From assembly GCA_964567665.1 (NCBI GenBank), contig CAZMNN010000040.1:1-21777 (forward strand): a stretch of 21,777 nt of DNA, given 5' to 3'. Position numbers and translations under genes: made by a program. The number at the start of each line of letters is the position of its first letter. Position 1 is the first letter of the stretch. The stretch comes from UBA1731 sp964567665. Its GTDB lineage: Bacteria; Verrucomicrobiota; Kiritimatiellia; RFP12; UBA1067. The notes under the pieces are model-generated. The model searched no databases. It was not told where the DNA came from and saw only the letters and a program-made list of their open reading frames with translations. This document shows, one piece after another, positions 8,589-16,590 of this stretch.

Positions 8589-8596
8589 GATATAAT
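8588..8596 (+). promoter_or_regulatory. Extended -10 promoter of the kdsA-lpt-pts operon
   Basis: TGATATAAT is a perfect extended -10. No recognisable -35 lies at 16-18 bp, where the DNA is taken up by the terminator stem. Transcription should start near 8603, giving a leader of about 20 nt that contains GGAGAG (8605-8610) before the kdsA ATG at 8622. Confidence 0.7.
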
Positions 8597-8621
8597 CTCG
8601 CGCCGGAGAGATGAAACTTTC

Positions 8622-9479
8622 ATGAAGGTGAGAAAAATCGACGTTGACAGAGGTGTCACGTTCGGGAACGGTGGTCTGACGTTCATAGCGGGACCGTGCG
8701 TAATCGAGAGCAGAAAGATGGCTCTCGACCTTGCGGCGCGGCTCTCTGCCCTGTCGTCAAAGCTTGGTGTCCCCTACATATTCAAGGCGAGCTTCGACAA
8801 GGCCAACCGTACGAGCGTGGATTCGTTTCGCGGTCTCGGAATAGACGAAGGGCTCGACATACTTGCCGAGGTGCGCGAGCGATTCGGAGTCCCTGTGCTT
8901 ACCGACGTCCACGAGCCTTGGCAGTGCGCCCGCGTTGCGCAGGTTTGCGACGTGCTGCAGATACCGGCCTTTCTTGCGCGTCAGACCGATCTTGTCGTCG
9001 CCGCAGGGGAGACTGGCGCCGTCGTGAACGTCAAGAAGGGACAGTTCATGGCGCCGGAGGACATGGCGCAGGTGATACGGAAGATCGAATCCACCGGAAA
9101 CAGGCGCATTGTGCTTTGCGAACGCGGAGCGAGTTTTGGCTACCGCAACCTCGTGGCCGACATGCGGTCGCTTCTGATAATGCGCGAACTCGGATATCCG
9201 GTGGTGATGGATGCCACACATTCGGTGCAGCGTCCCGGAGGTCTCGGCACCGGATCCGGAGGAGACGGACGCTTCGCCCCTGCGCTCGCCCGTGCTGCGG
9301 TGGCGACGGGCGTGGATGGCGTGTTCATGGAGACGCACATGGATCCGAGAAAGGCTCTTTCGGATGCGGCCAACGCGATTGCGTTCCGTGATGTGGAGAG
9401 GCTTTGGCGCACACTTGTCGCAATCGACGGAATCGTGTCCGGCGAAAAGGGCGGAACACCGGGCGGGAGGCGGAAATGA
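8622..9479 (+). CDS. kdsA: 3-deoxy-D-manno-octulosonate-8-phosphate synthase (Kdo8P synthase)
   Basis: Condenses phosphoenolpyruvate with arabinose 5-phosphate to Kdo8P, the first committed step to the Kdo of the LPS inner core. The 285-residue protein shows the N-terminal AGPCVIES motif, KASFDKANR and LCERG-ASFGYRN blocks, and DATHSVQ. The residues expected for the metal-dependent class II enzyme are all present: C26, H200, E237 and D248. The non-metal enzymes carry Asn in place of that Cys, so this is predicted to need a divalent metal. The ATG at 8622 is chosen because it follows GGAGAG by 11 nt and sits just before the conserved core; upstream in-frame codons overlap the promoter. The stop overlaps the next ATG (ATGA). 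Confidence 0.96.
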   Translation: MKVRKIDVDRGVTFGNGGLTFIAGPCVIESRKMALDLAARLSALSSKLGVPYIFKASFDKANRTSVDSFRGLGIDEGLDILAEVRERFGVPVLTDVHEPWQCARVAQVCDVLQIPAFLARQTDLVVAAGETGAVVNVKKGQFMAPEDMAQVIRKIESTGNRRIVLCERGASFGYRNLVADMRSLLIMRELGYPVVMDATHSVQRPGGLGTGSGGDGRFAPALARAAVATGVDGVFMETHMDPRKALSDAANAIAFRDVERLWRTLVAIDGIVSGEKGGTPGGRRK

Positions 9480-9997
9480 CGAAATTCCTGGCATCTCTTC
9501 TGTTGGCGTTTGCATCTGCGGGCGTTTTGGCGTTCGATTCCGGCAAGTGGCTGGCCGAGCGCGGGGACGATTCCGACATGCTGCGTCTGCAGTCCGAGTA
9601 TGCGGAATGCGTCAAGAAGATAGACGCCCCGGCTGAGAATGTGGCTCTGCCTCTTGAATACTACCCCAACGGAATCGTGAAGAGCCGTCTCAAGGCGCAG
9701 AAGGCCTGCATGTTTATGGATACAGGCTTCATCTGGGGCGAGAACATCAAAGTTGAGCAGTACAAGGAGGATGGCCGTACGGTCGAGGCGTACCTCACGG
9801 CGGACAACTGCATCGTGGACCGCAAGTCGAAGTCCGGATGGGTCGAGGGGAACGCCCAGATGGATTGGGACGGAACGAGCATAAAAGGGCGCGGCATATA
9901 CTTCTCCTTCGATCGTGAATTCATCAAGATATTCTCTCAGACGGAAATCCGCACGAAGGCGCTGAAGCTGGGTGCGGGGAAGGTTTTGTACAAATGA
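9476..9997 (+). CDS. lptC: LptC-like LPS export periplasmic protein
   Basis: A 173-residue protein with a signal peptide or N-terminal anchor (hydrophobic residues 4-19, possible cleavage after VLA). The rest is beta-strand-rich and resembles the LptC/OstA jellyroll fold: YYPNGIVKSRLKAQKA and the later GRGIYFSFDREFIKIF alternate hydrophobic and polar residues as in that family. LptC links the LptB2FG transporter to the LptA bridge. The identity rests on the fold-like pattern plus position: kdsA before it, an OstA-domain protein and lptB after it. Both boundaries are ATGA overlaps. LptC sequences diverge strongly, so a second LptA-like protein is the main alternative. Confidence 0.7.
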   Translation: MTKFLASLLLAFASAGVLAFDSGKWLAERGDDSDMLRLQSEYAECVKKIDAPAENVALPLEYYPNGIVKSRLKAQKACMFMDTGFIWGENIKVEQYKEDGRTVEAYLTADNCIVDRKSKSGWVEGNAQMDWDGTSIKGRGIYFSFDREFIKIFSQTEIRTKALKLGAGKVLYK

Positions 9998-10803
9998 GCA
10001 AAGGCATTTCAATCAAGCGTACATATACGTCGGGAGCGCCATCTCTCTGGGCGCTTCTGGTGTGCATCGCCATGGCGTCGCCTGCCATGTCCGACACGGC
10101 GGCGGATTCGATAATGTTCCGGAGGCAGCCCGCCAAAAAGGCGGAGGTGTCCGCACCGGCGGATGATGCTGTCCGGAAACCTGCAGAGACCGCATCTGCG
10201 GCCGCCGCCGTTGAGCCTGCGAATGTCGCAGACTCCGTCGCCGTCGAGGCGAGCGATCCGGCGGCCGTCAAGCCCGTCGTCGTTGAAGTCGAGAAGAAAG
10301 CGGAACCCAGGCCGGAAGGGGATGGCAAGCCGTCCGGCGGCAAGGGCAAGCCTGCGGCGGCAAAGCAGCCGGAGCGCGATGCGATCATCACGGCGGACCG
10401 CACGGACTACGACCGCAAGGAGGGCGTTGTGCTGTTCGACCGAAACGTTCATGTGGATGACGCGCAGTACCAGATGCACGCAGACCGTCTGTTCCTTTTC
10501 CTCGACGGAACGAACGACCTGAAGAGGCTCGTGGCGATTGGCCATGTTGCGATAACGAACGACGACAAGCGTGCCTACTGCGCACGTGCGACGTTCAACA
10601 AGAAGCTCGGGCGCGTTGTGATGTACTCAAGCGACGAGATAACTGCGGAGCTTTCCGAGGAAGGGAAGAAAGGCTCCAACGTCAAGGGCGAGAAGATAAC
10701 GTTCTGGCTTGATTCCGAGCAGGTGGAGGTCGAGAACCCCGTGATAACCATGCCGGGCGGAATCGGCGGCCAGGGCAGCGTGAAGAAACTTATCGGAAAA
10801 TGA
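9994..10803 (+). CDS. lptA: LptA/OstA-domain LPS transport protein with long low-complexity linker
   Basis: Residues about 14-32 form a hydrophobic export signal. Residues about 45-128 are an Ala/Pro/Lys/Glu/Val-rich low-complexity stretch. Residues about 130-250 form an OstA/LptA-type domain: IITADRTDYDRKEGVVLF, then VHVDDAQYQMHADRLFLFL, the usual 'unmasked by a strand, then A-D-x-L' pattern. LptA bridges the periplasm and carries LPS from the inner to the outer membrane. Length is 269 residues, against about 185 for E. coli LptA; the excess is the linker. The start at 9994 overlaps the upstream stop (ATGA), and the stop overlaps the lptB start. Low sequence identity within this family keeps confidence moderate. 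Confidence 0.78.
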   Translation: MSKGISIKRTYTSGAPSLWALLVCIAMASPAMSDTAADSIMFRRQPAKKAEVSAPADDAVRKPAETASAAAAVEPANVADSVAVEASDPAAVKPVVVEVEKKAEPRPEGDGKPSGGKGKPAAAKQPERDAIITADRTDYDRKEGVVLFDRNVHVDDAQYQMHADRLFLFLDGTNDLKRLVAIGHVAITNDDKRAYCARATFNKKLGRVVMYSSDEITAELSEEGKKGSNVKGEKITFWLDSEQVEVENPVITMPGGIGGQGSVKKLIGK

Positions 10804-11579
10804 AGATGGGCGATCCTGTCATAGATGCGATGAACGAGATGGTGTCGGAGCGGGGCGAGCCAGACCTTGAAGCCACCGGTCTCGTGAAGATATACGGCGA
10901 CCGCACGGTTGTCAACGGCATGAACGTGAACTGCCGCTGCGGTGAGATTGTGGGGCTTCTCGGCCCGAACGGCGCGGGGAAGACCACCACGTTCTACATG
11001 ATAGTCGGTCTCGTGAAGCCGGACGGGGGCAAGGTGACGTTCCGTGGACAGGACTTCACTCGGATGCCTGTGTTCATGCGGGCGCGTCGCGGCATCGGGT
11101 ATCTTGCGCAGGAGGCATCCATATTCCGCAAGCTTTCGGTGTGGAACAACGTGATGGCGATACTTGAGACGCTCAAGATGTCCGGGCGCGACCGCAAGGC
11201 GCGTTGCGAGGAACTGCTTTCGACGTTCGATCTCATGAAAGTGTCCAAGCAGCCTGCGTATACGCTGTCCGGCGGGGAGCGGCGCAAGCTTGAGATCGCC
11301 CGGGCGCTGGTGCGCCGTCCGTCGATCCTCATGCTCGACGAGCCGTTCGCAGGCGTCGATCCGCTCGCGGTGAACGACATTCAGGACATCGTTCGCCGTC
11401 TTCGGGATCAGGGGCTTGGGGTGATCATAACCGACCACAACGTCCGCGAAACGCTCAGCGTAGTGGATCGCGCTTATCTTGTATATAACGGGCGCCTTCT
11501 CAAGGAAGGCACCTCTGGTGAACTGGTAAACGACCCTGAGGTTCGCGCCAAGTACCTTGGCGAGGATTTCAGGATGTAG
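10800..11579 (+). CDS. lptB: LPS export ABC transporter ATP-binding protein LptB
   Basis: The cytoplasmic ATPase that powers LPS extraction by LptB2FG. The 259-residue protein has Walker A GPNGAGKTT (55-63), Q-loop Q104, signature LSGGE (156-160), Walker B ILMLDE (176-181) with FAGVDP after it, and the H-loop H213 (ITDHNVRETL). GGERRKLEIARAL and the DHNVRETL stretch are characteristic of LptB. It carries about 20 more N-terminal residues than E. coli LptB. The start at 10800 overlaps the lptA stop; the ATG at 10806 is a possible alternative. LptF and LptG are not in the window. A 27-nt gap follows before hpf. Confidence 0.93.
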   Translation: MKMGDPVIDAMNEMVSERGEPDLEATGLVKIYGDRTVVNGMNVNCRCGEIVGLLGPNGAGKTTTFYMIVGLVKPDGGKVTFRGQDFTRMPVFMRARRGIGYLAQEASIFRKLSVWNNVMAILETLKMSGRDRKARCEELLSTFDLMKVSKQPAYTLSGGERRKLEIARALVRRPSILMLDEPFAGVDPLAVNDIQDIVRRLRDQGLGVIITDHNVRETLSVVDRAYLVYNGRLLKEGTSGELVNDPEVRAKYLGEDFRM

Positions 11580-11606
11580 AAACAAAAAACAAGGAGGAAT
11601 ACGAGT

Positions 11607-11945
11607 ATGGCAAGCATAGAAATAACGATGCGTCATTCCGACGTACGAATCGAGGCTTTGAAGGAATATGCGCAGACGCGCATGGAGAAACTCTGCAAGG
11701 GATATCCGAAGGTGACCAAGGTCACGTGCGTGATCGACATTGACGTCAAGAGGCACATGTACATGGCCGAAGTCGTCGCGAACCGTCTCGGCACAACGGC
11801 CGTCGGCGCCAAGGAGTTCTCCGAGTCGGCCAAGAGCGTCATCGACACGGCGGCGGCCCGCGCAGAGCGTCAGCTGCTCAGGATGCGCGTCAAGGCCCGC
11901 AAGGGCAACGTCCGCGCCGCCCGCAAGGGATCGGTGCGCAACTGA
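11607..11945 (+). CDS. hpf: Ribosome hibernation promoting factor (short form)
   Basis: A 112-residue member of the HPF/YfiA/RaiA family, which binds the decoding region of idle ribosomes and, in the short form, helps make 100S dimers. Recognisable are IEITMRHSDVRIEALKEY at the N-terminus, the basic helix start KLCKGYPKVTKV, and the end of the second helix (KSVIDTAAARAERQL). The C-terminal 20 residues are strongly Lys/Arg-rich, fitting rRNA contact. There is no long-form dimerisation domain. A consensus AAGGAGG (11590-11596) precedes the ATG by 10 nt; it is the strongest ribosome binding site in the operon and suggests higher expression than its neighbours. Its place after lptB parallels the proteobacterial lptB-rpoN-hpf order, without rpoN. 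Confidence 0.92.
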   Translation: MASIEITMRHSDVRIEALKEYAQTRMEKLCKGYPKVTKVTCVIDIDVKRHMYMAEVVANRLGTTAVGAKEFSESAKSVIDTAAARAERQLLRMRVKARKGNVRAARKGSVRN

Positions 11946-11970
11946 CCGGTGACGGACGGGAGACCGGTGC

Positions 11971-12930
11971 ATGGGCGGAACTGACAAGACGGGAGCGGCG
12001 ACGGGGTTCACCCTTCGGCAGTTTGTCGAGGCGGGGAAGGAGCGTCTCAAGCTTTCGGTCGTCGTTGACGCGGGACTGGATCATCCGGTCGTCGAGCCGA
12101 TGATGTACCGTCCCGGTCTTGCCCTCACCGGTTTCTTCGGCAATTTCGCCGACAAGCGCATTCAGGTTGTCGGAAAGGCCGAGAAGGCCTATCTGGCGAG
12201 CCTTGACAGAGGTGAGCGCGTGAACCGTCTGCGGGCGCTGTTTGAGCATGGTGCATACTGCATCGTGTTCGCCGCCGGGATGGAGGTTTCGGATGAGATA
12301 AAGGAGATTGCGCTCCAGGCGGGGTGTCCGATCCTTTCCTCTCCGCTCCTCACGCGCAACCTCGTCCACGCAAGCACGTTTGTGCTTGAGGCTCTGTCCG
12401 CTCCGACGGTCAGGATGTACGCCACGACCGTGGACGTCTCCGGTCTCGGCGTGATGATGCGCGGTGCGCCTGGACTCGGCAAGTCCGAAACCGCGATAGG
12501 TCTCATCAAGCGCGGCAACGCGCTTGTCGCCGACGATTTCACGTGTCTCCGGAAGGATGTCGCGAACAACGTTCTCTACGCCTCTGCGTCGAGCGCAACG
12601 CGCAACTACATGGAGATCCGGGGAATCGGGATCATAAACGTGCAGAGCGTCTTCGGCGTGACGGCCGTGCGCGATGAAATGCGCCTCGATCTGCTGATCA
12701 CCTTCAAGAGCATGGAGGAGGTCAACGGCGAACTCGACCGCGCCGGAGTCGACCGTCTCACCGCCGACATACTCGGCGTGGCCGTTCCGGAGATCGTGAT
12801 TCCGGTATCAGCCGGACGCGATCTCGTGAATCTCGTGGAGATTGCGGCTCAGCAGCAGAAGCTCAGGATGGCCGGCTACGATGCGGCGCACGAACTTGAT
12901 GAACATTTGAAAAGGAGGGCTCTCTCATGA
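11971..12930 (+). CDS. hprK: HPr kinase/phosphorylase
   Basis: A 319-residue protein that phosphorylates and dephosphorylates HPr on its regulatory serine. Seen: P-loop GAPGLGKSE (165-173), LVADD (185-189) and the family signature EIRGIGIINV (215-224). The N-terminal receptor-like domain is present (residues about 14-145). Two deviations stand out. The P-loop has Ala-Pro where GDSGxGKSE is usual. The 'HG' pair normally found about ten residues before the P-loop strand (VHGVxVDVYG) is Tyr-Ala here (Y150-A151), so the histidine thought to help catalysis is missing. It lies 25 nt after hpf; its stop overlaps the ptsH ATG (ATGA), placing kinase and substrate in one translational unit. Confidence 0.92.
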   Translation: MGGTDKTGAATGFTLRQFVEAGKERLKLSVVVDAGLDHPVVEPMMYRPGLALTGFFGNFADKRIQVVGKAEKAYLASLDRGERVNRLRALFEHGAYCIVFAAGMEVSDEIKEIALQAGCPILSSPLLTRNLVHASTFVLEALSAPTVRMYATTVDVSGLGVMMRGAPGLGKSETAIGLIKRGNALVADDFTCLRKDVANNVLYASASSATRNYMEIRGIGIINVQSVFGVTAVRDEMRLDLLITFKSMEEVNGELDRAGVDRLTADILGVAVPEIVIPVSAGRDLVNLVEIAAQQQKLRMAGYDAAHELDEHLKRRALS

Positions 12931-13205
12931 AAGAGACCAGGGAATTCACGCTCATGAACAAATACGGACTGCATGTGCGTCCGGCGGGGCTTTTTGCGAA
13001 GATCGCCTCCCGCTACGACGCTGATGTGCAGGTCGAGAAGGACGGCAATGTCGTCTCCGGCAAATCGATAATGGCTCTCATGACGCTTGAGGCCGTGCAC
13101 GGTTCGGTGCTCAAGGTCACCGCCGACGGCCCTCAGGCCAAGGAAGTACTTGACGATCTTGAAGGGCTTGTGGCCCGCAAGTTCGACATACCCGACGAGC
13201 AGTGA
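12927..13205 (+). CDS. ptsH: Phosphocarrier protein HPr
   Basis: A 92-residue HPr that passes phosphate from EI to downstream acceptors. The active-site histidine is H16 in GLHVRPAGLF; the regulatory serine is S47 in SGKSIMALMTL. Having both sites, with HPr kinase immediately upstream and EI immediately downstream, makes a complete control module. The start overlaps the hprK stop (ATGA), preceded by AAGGAGG at 12911-12917. The stop overlaps the GTG of ptsI. No EIIA, EIIB or EIIC gene is in the window, so the phosphoryl acceptor is not shown and could be regulatory rather than a sugar transporter. Confidence 0.95.
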   Translation: MKETREFTLMNKYGLHVRPAGLFAKIASRYDADVQVEKDGNVVSGKSIMALMTLEAVHGSVLKVTADGPQAKEVLDDLEGLVARKFDIPDEQ

Positions 13206-15043
13206 GCGATACGGCTCCAGAGATGAACGGCATGGTCACCGTGTCCGGCACGGCGACCAGCCGCGGCTTTGTCTCTGGCCCCGTTTTTCTCTATGTGGGC
13301 GACCACGAGCTTGCGTTGCCGGAGTATGCGCTGCCCGCCGACCGGGTAGGTGCGGAACTGGCCCGCTACCGCGAAGCGCGGGCAGAGACGCGCAGGCAGC
13401 TTGAAGGCGTGGTGGCCGACGTGACGGCCCGGATGACCGGAGCCGAGGCGGACATCTTCAAGAATCATCTTGTCATCCTTGAGGATGAGGTGATAATCTC
13501 GTCCGTCGAAAAGCTGATACGCGAGAAGCGCCTCAACGTCGAGGCTGCGGTGTACAGGGTGATGGCGGACTTCCGGGCGACGTTCGCAAGGATGAACGAC
13601 CCGTATCTGCGGGAAAGATCCCGCGATCTTGACGACATCGAAAGGCGTCTGCTGCGGGTGCTCTCCGGTCACGCCGAGTCCGCCCTGTCGAACATCAAGT
13701 GTCCGGCAATCATAGTTGCGGACGACCTTACGCCGTCCGAGACCGTCATGATGCCGCGCAGGATGATACTTGGCTTTGCGACGAACCGCGGATCCGTCAC
13801 AAGCCATGTCGCGTTGCTCGCACGTGCGATGGGCATACCTGCGGTGACGGGGCTTGGGGACATAACGTCCCGCGTAAAGGCCGGCGATCGCATACTTCTT
13901 GACGGCACCGGCGGGACGGTGACGATAAACGCCGACCTGGAGACGCGTGAGCAGTTCGCCCGTCTCATATGGCGCGAGCGCGAGCTGATGGCGAAGCTTG
14001 AAAGCCCGTGCGGGAAGACGGGCGGCGGGCTTCACGTGAAGCTTCTCGCAAACGTGCAGCCGGGCATGGCGTTCGGTTCGCTCGGTACGTACGGGGCGGA
14101 GGGGATCGGACTGTACCGGAGCGAGTACCTTTGGCTCGGCGGTGCGGACGAGCCTACGGAGAACAGGCAGACTGAAGCGTACCGCGAGGCCGCCGAGGCG
14201 GCCGCCGCTCTCGGCGACGGTGCGCGGGTCGTGTTCAGGGTGCTTGACATCGGCGGCGACAAGATGATGAAGGGCGCGAAGGCCAAGGAGGCGAATCCGT
14301 TTCTCGGAAACCGTTCCATAAGGTTTCTCCTTTCGCGTCGCGACGTCTTCCGTGCGCAGCTTCGCGCAATCCTGAAGGCGAGCGCCTACGGACCGTCGGC
14401 CGTCATGTATCCGATGGTGGCCACGATCGAGGAACTGCGCCAGGCGAACGCCGAACTGATTCAGGCCATGGAGCAGCTCAGGATGGCGAACATCCCGTTC
14501 GACGAAAAGCTGCCTGTCGGATGCATGGTGGAGATTCCTTCCGCCGCCCTGAACGCACCGCTCTTCGCGAAGGAGGTGTCGTTCTTCTCGATAGGGACGA
14601 ATGACCTTGTGCAGTACACGATGGCGGCGGATCGCGGCAATGAGCAGGTGGCATATCTCTACCAGCCGACGAACCCGTCGGTTCTGCGTCTGGTGGACAT
14701 GACGGTCGAGGCCGCAAGGAACGCCGGCATCCCGTGTGCGGTGTGCGGCGAATCCGCAAGCGATCCGGTGATGGCGTGCATCTGGGCGGCGCTTGGCGTT
14801 GATGAGCTTTCGATGAGCGCGAACTACATACCGGTGATCCGCAGGACGCTCGCTTCGATGTCGCCGTCCGATGCGACAGACCTTGCCGCCAAGGTGCGGG
14901 CAATGTGTGAGACATCGGGTTCAAAGGAGATTTATGACCATGTGCGCAGTTTCCTCAAGGAGAGGATTCCGGATCTCGATGAGCTGCAGAAGTTCTTCGT
15001 GACCCCCGTGGCCGAGAAAATGGCATTGGGAGATGTACCATGA
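13202..15043 (+). CDS. ptsI: Phosphoenolpyruvate-protein phosphotransferase, enzyme I
   Basis: Transfers phosphate from PEP to HPr. The 613-residue protein shows the phospho-histidine H202 in GSVTSHVALLARAMGIPAV, the PEP-binding arginines in GLYRSEYL (R306) and FRVLDIGGDK (R346), the metal-site motif FFSIGTNDL (461-469) and the catalytic cysteine C515 in CGESASDP. All three domains are present: the HPr-binding helical part (residues about 45-155), the swivelling histidine domain and the PEP-binding barrel. It is about 40 residues longer than E. coli EI, partly through a C-terminal tail ending near EKMALGDVP. There is no fused GAF domain, so this is ordinary EI rather than EI-Ntr. The start is GTG in a GTGA overlap with ptsH; the stop overlaps the glgA start. 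Confidence 0.95.
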   Translation: MSDTAPEMNGMVTVSGTATSRGFVSGPVFLYVGDHELALPEYALPADRVGAELARYREARAETRRQLEGVVADVTARMTGAEADIFKNHLVILEDEVIISSVEKLIREKRLNVEAAVYRVMADFRATFARMNDPYLRERSRDLDDIERRLLRVLSGHAESALSNIKCPAIIVADDLTPSETVMMPRRMILGFATNRGSVTSHVALLARAMGIPAVTGLGDITSRVKAGDRILLDGTGGTVTINADLETREQFARLIWRERELMAKLESPCGKTGGGLHVKLLANVQPGMAFGSLGTYGAEGIGLYRSEYLWLGGADEPTENRQTEAYREAAEAAAALGDGARVVFRVLDIGGDKMMKGAKAKEANPFLGNRSIRFLLSRRDVFRAQLRAILKASAYGPSAVMYPMVATIEELRQANAELIQAMEQLRMANIPFDEKLPVGCMVEIPSAALNAPLFAKEVSFFSIGTNDLVQYTMAADRGNEQVAYLYQPTNPSVLRLVDMTVEAARNAGIPCAVCGESASDPVMACIWAALGVDELSMSANYIPVIRRTLASMSPSDATDLAAKVRAMCETSGSKEIYDHVRSFLKERIPDLDELQKFFVTPVAEKMALGDVP

Positions 15044-16590
15044 GCGAACGCAAGACGAAGAAAAGGGCAGCATCCAATCCGAAGAAGCCGCGCATACTGA
15101 TTGTGACCCCGGAGATAACCTATCTTCCGGAGGGCATGGGAAACCTGGCCGGACAGATGAGCGCCAAGGCCGGCGGCATGGCAGACGTCTCCGCTTCGCT
15201 TGTGGCCGCGCTTTTCGATCTTGGCGCCGATGTGCACGTTGCGCTTCCCCACTACCGGAGAATGTTTCACGAGGAGACGGCGAAGCTCGTCGCCGATGAA
15301 CTTCGCGTGTACAAGAGCCGAATGCCGAACGAGCGCATACATCTTGCCGAGGACAGGTGCTTCTACTACCGCGACAGCGTGTACGCAAAGGGCGACGGGA
15401 ATGCGAAGCTGTCGCTTGCGTTCCAGCGCGAGGTGATAAACAACATCATGAACACGGTGCAGCCTGATCTCATCCACTGCAACGACTGGATGACCGGGCT
15501 GATACCTGCGGCGGCGCGGCGCGAGGGCATACCGTGCCTCTTCACCGTCCACAACATCCATACCCACAAGATGACGCTCGCGCAGATAGAGGATGCCGGA
15601 ATAGATGCGGCGGAATTCTGGAGCAACCTCTACTATTCGCGTCCGCCGTACAACTACGAGGAGTCGCGCAACTCGAATCTTGTCGATCTTCAGGCATCTG
15701 GCGTGTTCGCCGCCCATTACATCAACACCGTGTCGCCGACGTTCCTTCAGGAGATCGTGAACGGCTGGCACGGTTTCATCCCGGACTCCATCCGCAGCGA
15801 GATCCGCAGCAAATGCTACGCCGGATGCGCAGAGGGCATACTGAACGCCCCCGATCCGACGGACAACCCGGCCATTGACGAGAAGATTCCGTTCAGATAC
15901 GGCCCGGCAGACCACGCAGAGGGCAAGCGCAAGAACAAAATCAGGTTGCAGCAGGCGCTTGGACTTGAGGAGAACCCCGATGCTCCCATATTCTTCTGGC
16001 CGTCGCGTCTCGATCCCGTCCAGAAGGGGCCTCAGCTTCTTGCCGACATCGCATACCGCTTCATCGACAAGTACTGGAACGAGGGGGCGCAGTTGGCGAT
16101 AGTCGCAAACGGCGCATTCCAGCAGCCGTTCTGGGACATAAGGGAGTTCCACGGAATTCAGGGGCGGCTTGGAGTGCACAACTTTGACGCGGCGCTGTCG
16201 CAGCTTGGCTTTGCCGGTTCGGACTTCATGGTCATGCCGTCGCTGTTCGAGCCATGCGGCCTTCCGCAGATGCAGGCCCCGATCTACGGTTCGCTCTCCA
16301 TCGCCCACAACACCGGAGGACTCCATGACACCGTTGAGATGCTGGATGTGGCGAACCATCACGGCAACGGCTTCGTGTTCGACACGTACGATTCCAACGG
16401 ATTGTTCTGGGCCATGGATCGCGCCATGGACTTCTGGAGGCTGCCGCGTGACGTCCGCGATGCCGAGGTGGCTCGCGTAATGTCCGAATCTCTCCGCCGG
16501 TTCAACCATGAGGCGTGTGCGCACAGGTACATCGAACTCTACGAGAAGATGCTGAACCGTCCGCTCGTTAAGGATTTCAGCAAGCGGTAA
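15040..16590 (+). CDS. glgA: Glycogen (starch) synthase, GT5 family
   Basis: Adds glucose from ADP-glucose to alpha-1,4-glucan ends. The 516-residue protein has the N-terminal substrate loop KAGGMADV (43-50; family K-x-GG-L), HCNDWMTGL, FTVHNI, and the C-terminal catalytic block MPSLFEPCGLPQM starting at M399. The usual RxTGGLxDTV appears as HNTGGLHDTV (423-432), so the Arg is replaced by His. Between the two Rossmann domains an insert (YYSRPPYNYEESRN and the following residues) and the charged region near residues 280-310 differ from the E. coli type. A basic 17-residue N-terminal extension precedes the first strand. It lies directly after ptsI with an ATGA overlap, linking glycogen formation to the PTS relay; glgB and glgC are absent here. 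Confidence 0.9.
   Translation: MSERKTKKRAASNPKKPRILIVTPEITYLPEGMGNLAGQMSAKAGGMADVSASLVAALFDLGADVHVALPHYRRMFHEETAKLVADELRVYKSRMPNERIHLAEDRCFYYRDSVYAKGDGNAKLSLAFQREVINNIMNTVQPDLIHCNDWMTGLIPAAARREGIPCLFTVHNIHTHKMTLAQIEDAGIDAAEFWSNLYYSRPPYNYEESRNSNLVDLQASGVFAAHYINTVSPTFLQEIVNGWHGFIPDSIRSEIRSKCYAGCAEGILNAPDPTDNPAIDEKIPFRYGPADHAEGKRKNKIRLQQALGLEENPDAPIFFWPSRLDPVQKGPQLLADIAYRFIDKYWNEGAQLAIVANGAFQQPFWDIREFHGIQGRLGVHNFDAALSQLGFAGSDFMVMPSLFEPCGLPQMQAPIYGSLSIAHNTGGLHDTVEMLDVANHHGNGFVFDTYDSNGLFWAMDRAMDFWRLPRDVRDAEVARVMSESLRRFNHEACAHRYIELYEKMLNRPLVKDFSKR

Noticed and set aside
7628..8686. Minus-strand open frame (352 codons) opposite the radical SAM gene
   Set aside because: Antisense to a gene with an intact C-x3-C-x2-C motif and spans the terminator and promoter region; no initiation signals.
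10575..12050. Minus-strand open frame (491 codons) across lptA, lptB and hpf
   Set aside because: It is antisense to genes with complete family motifs and has no promoter or ribosome binding site; composition is shadow-like.
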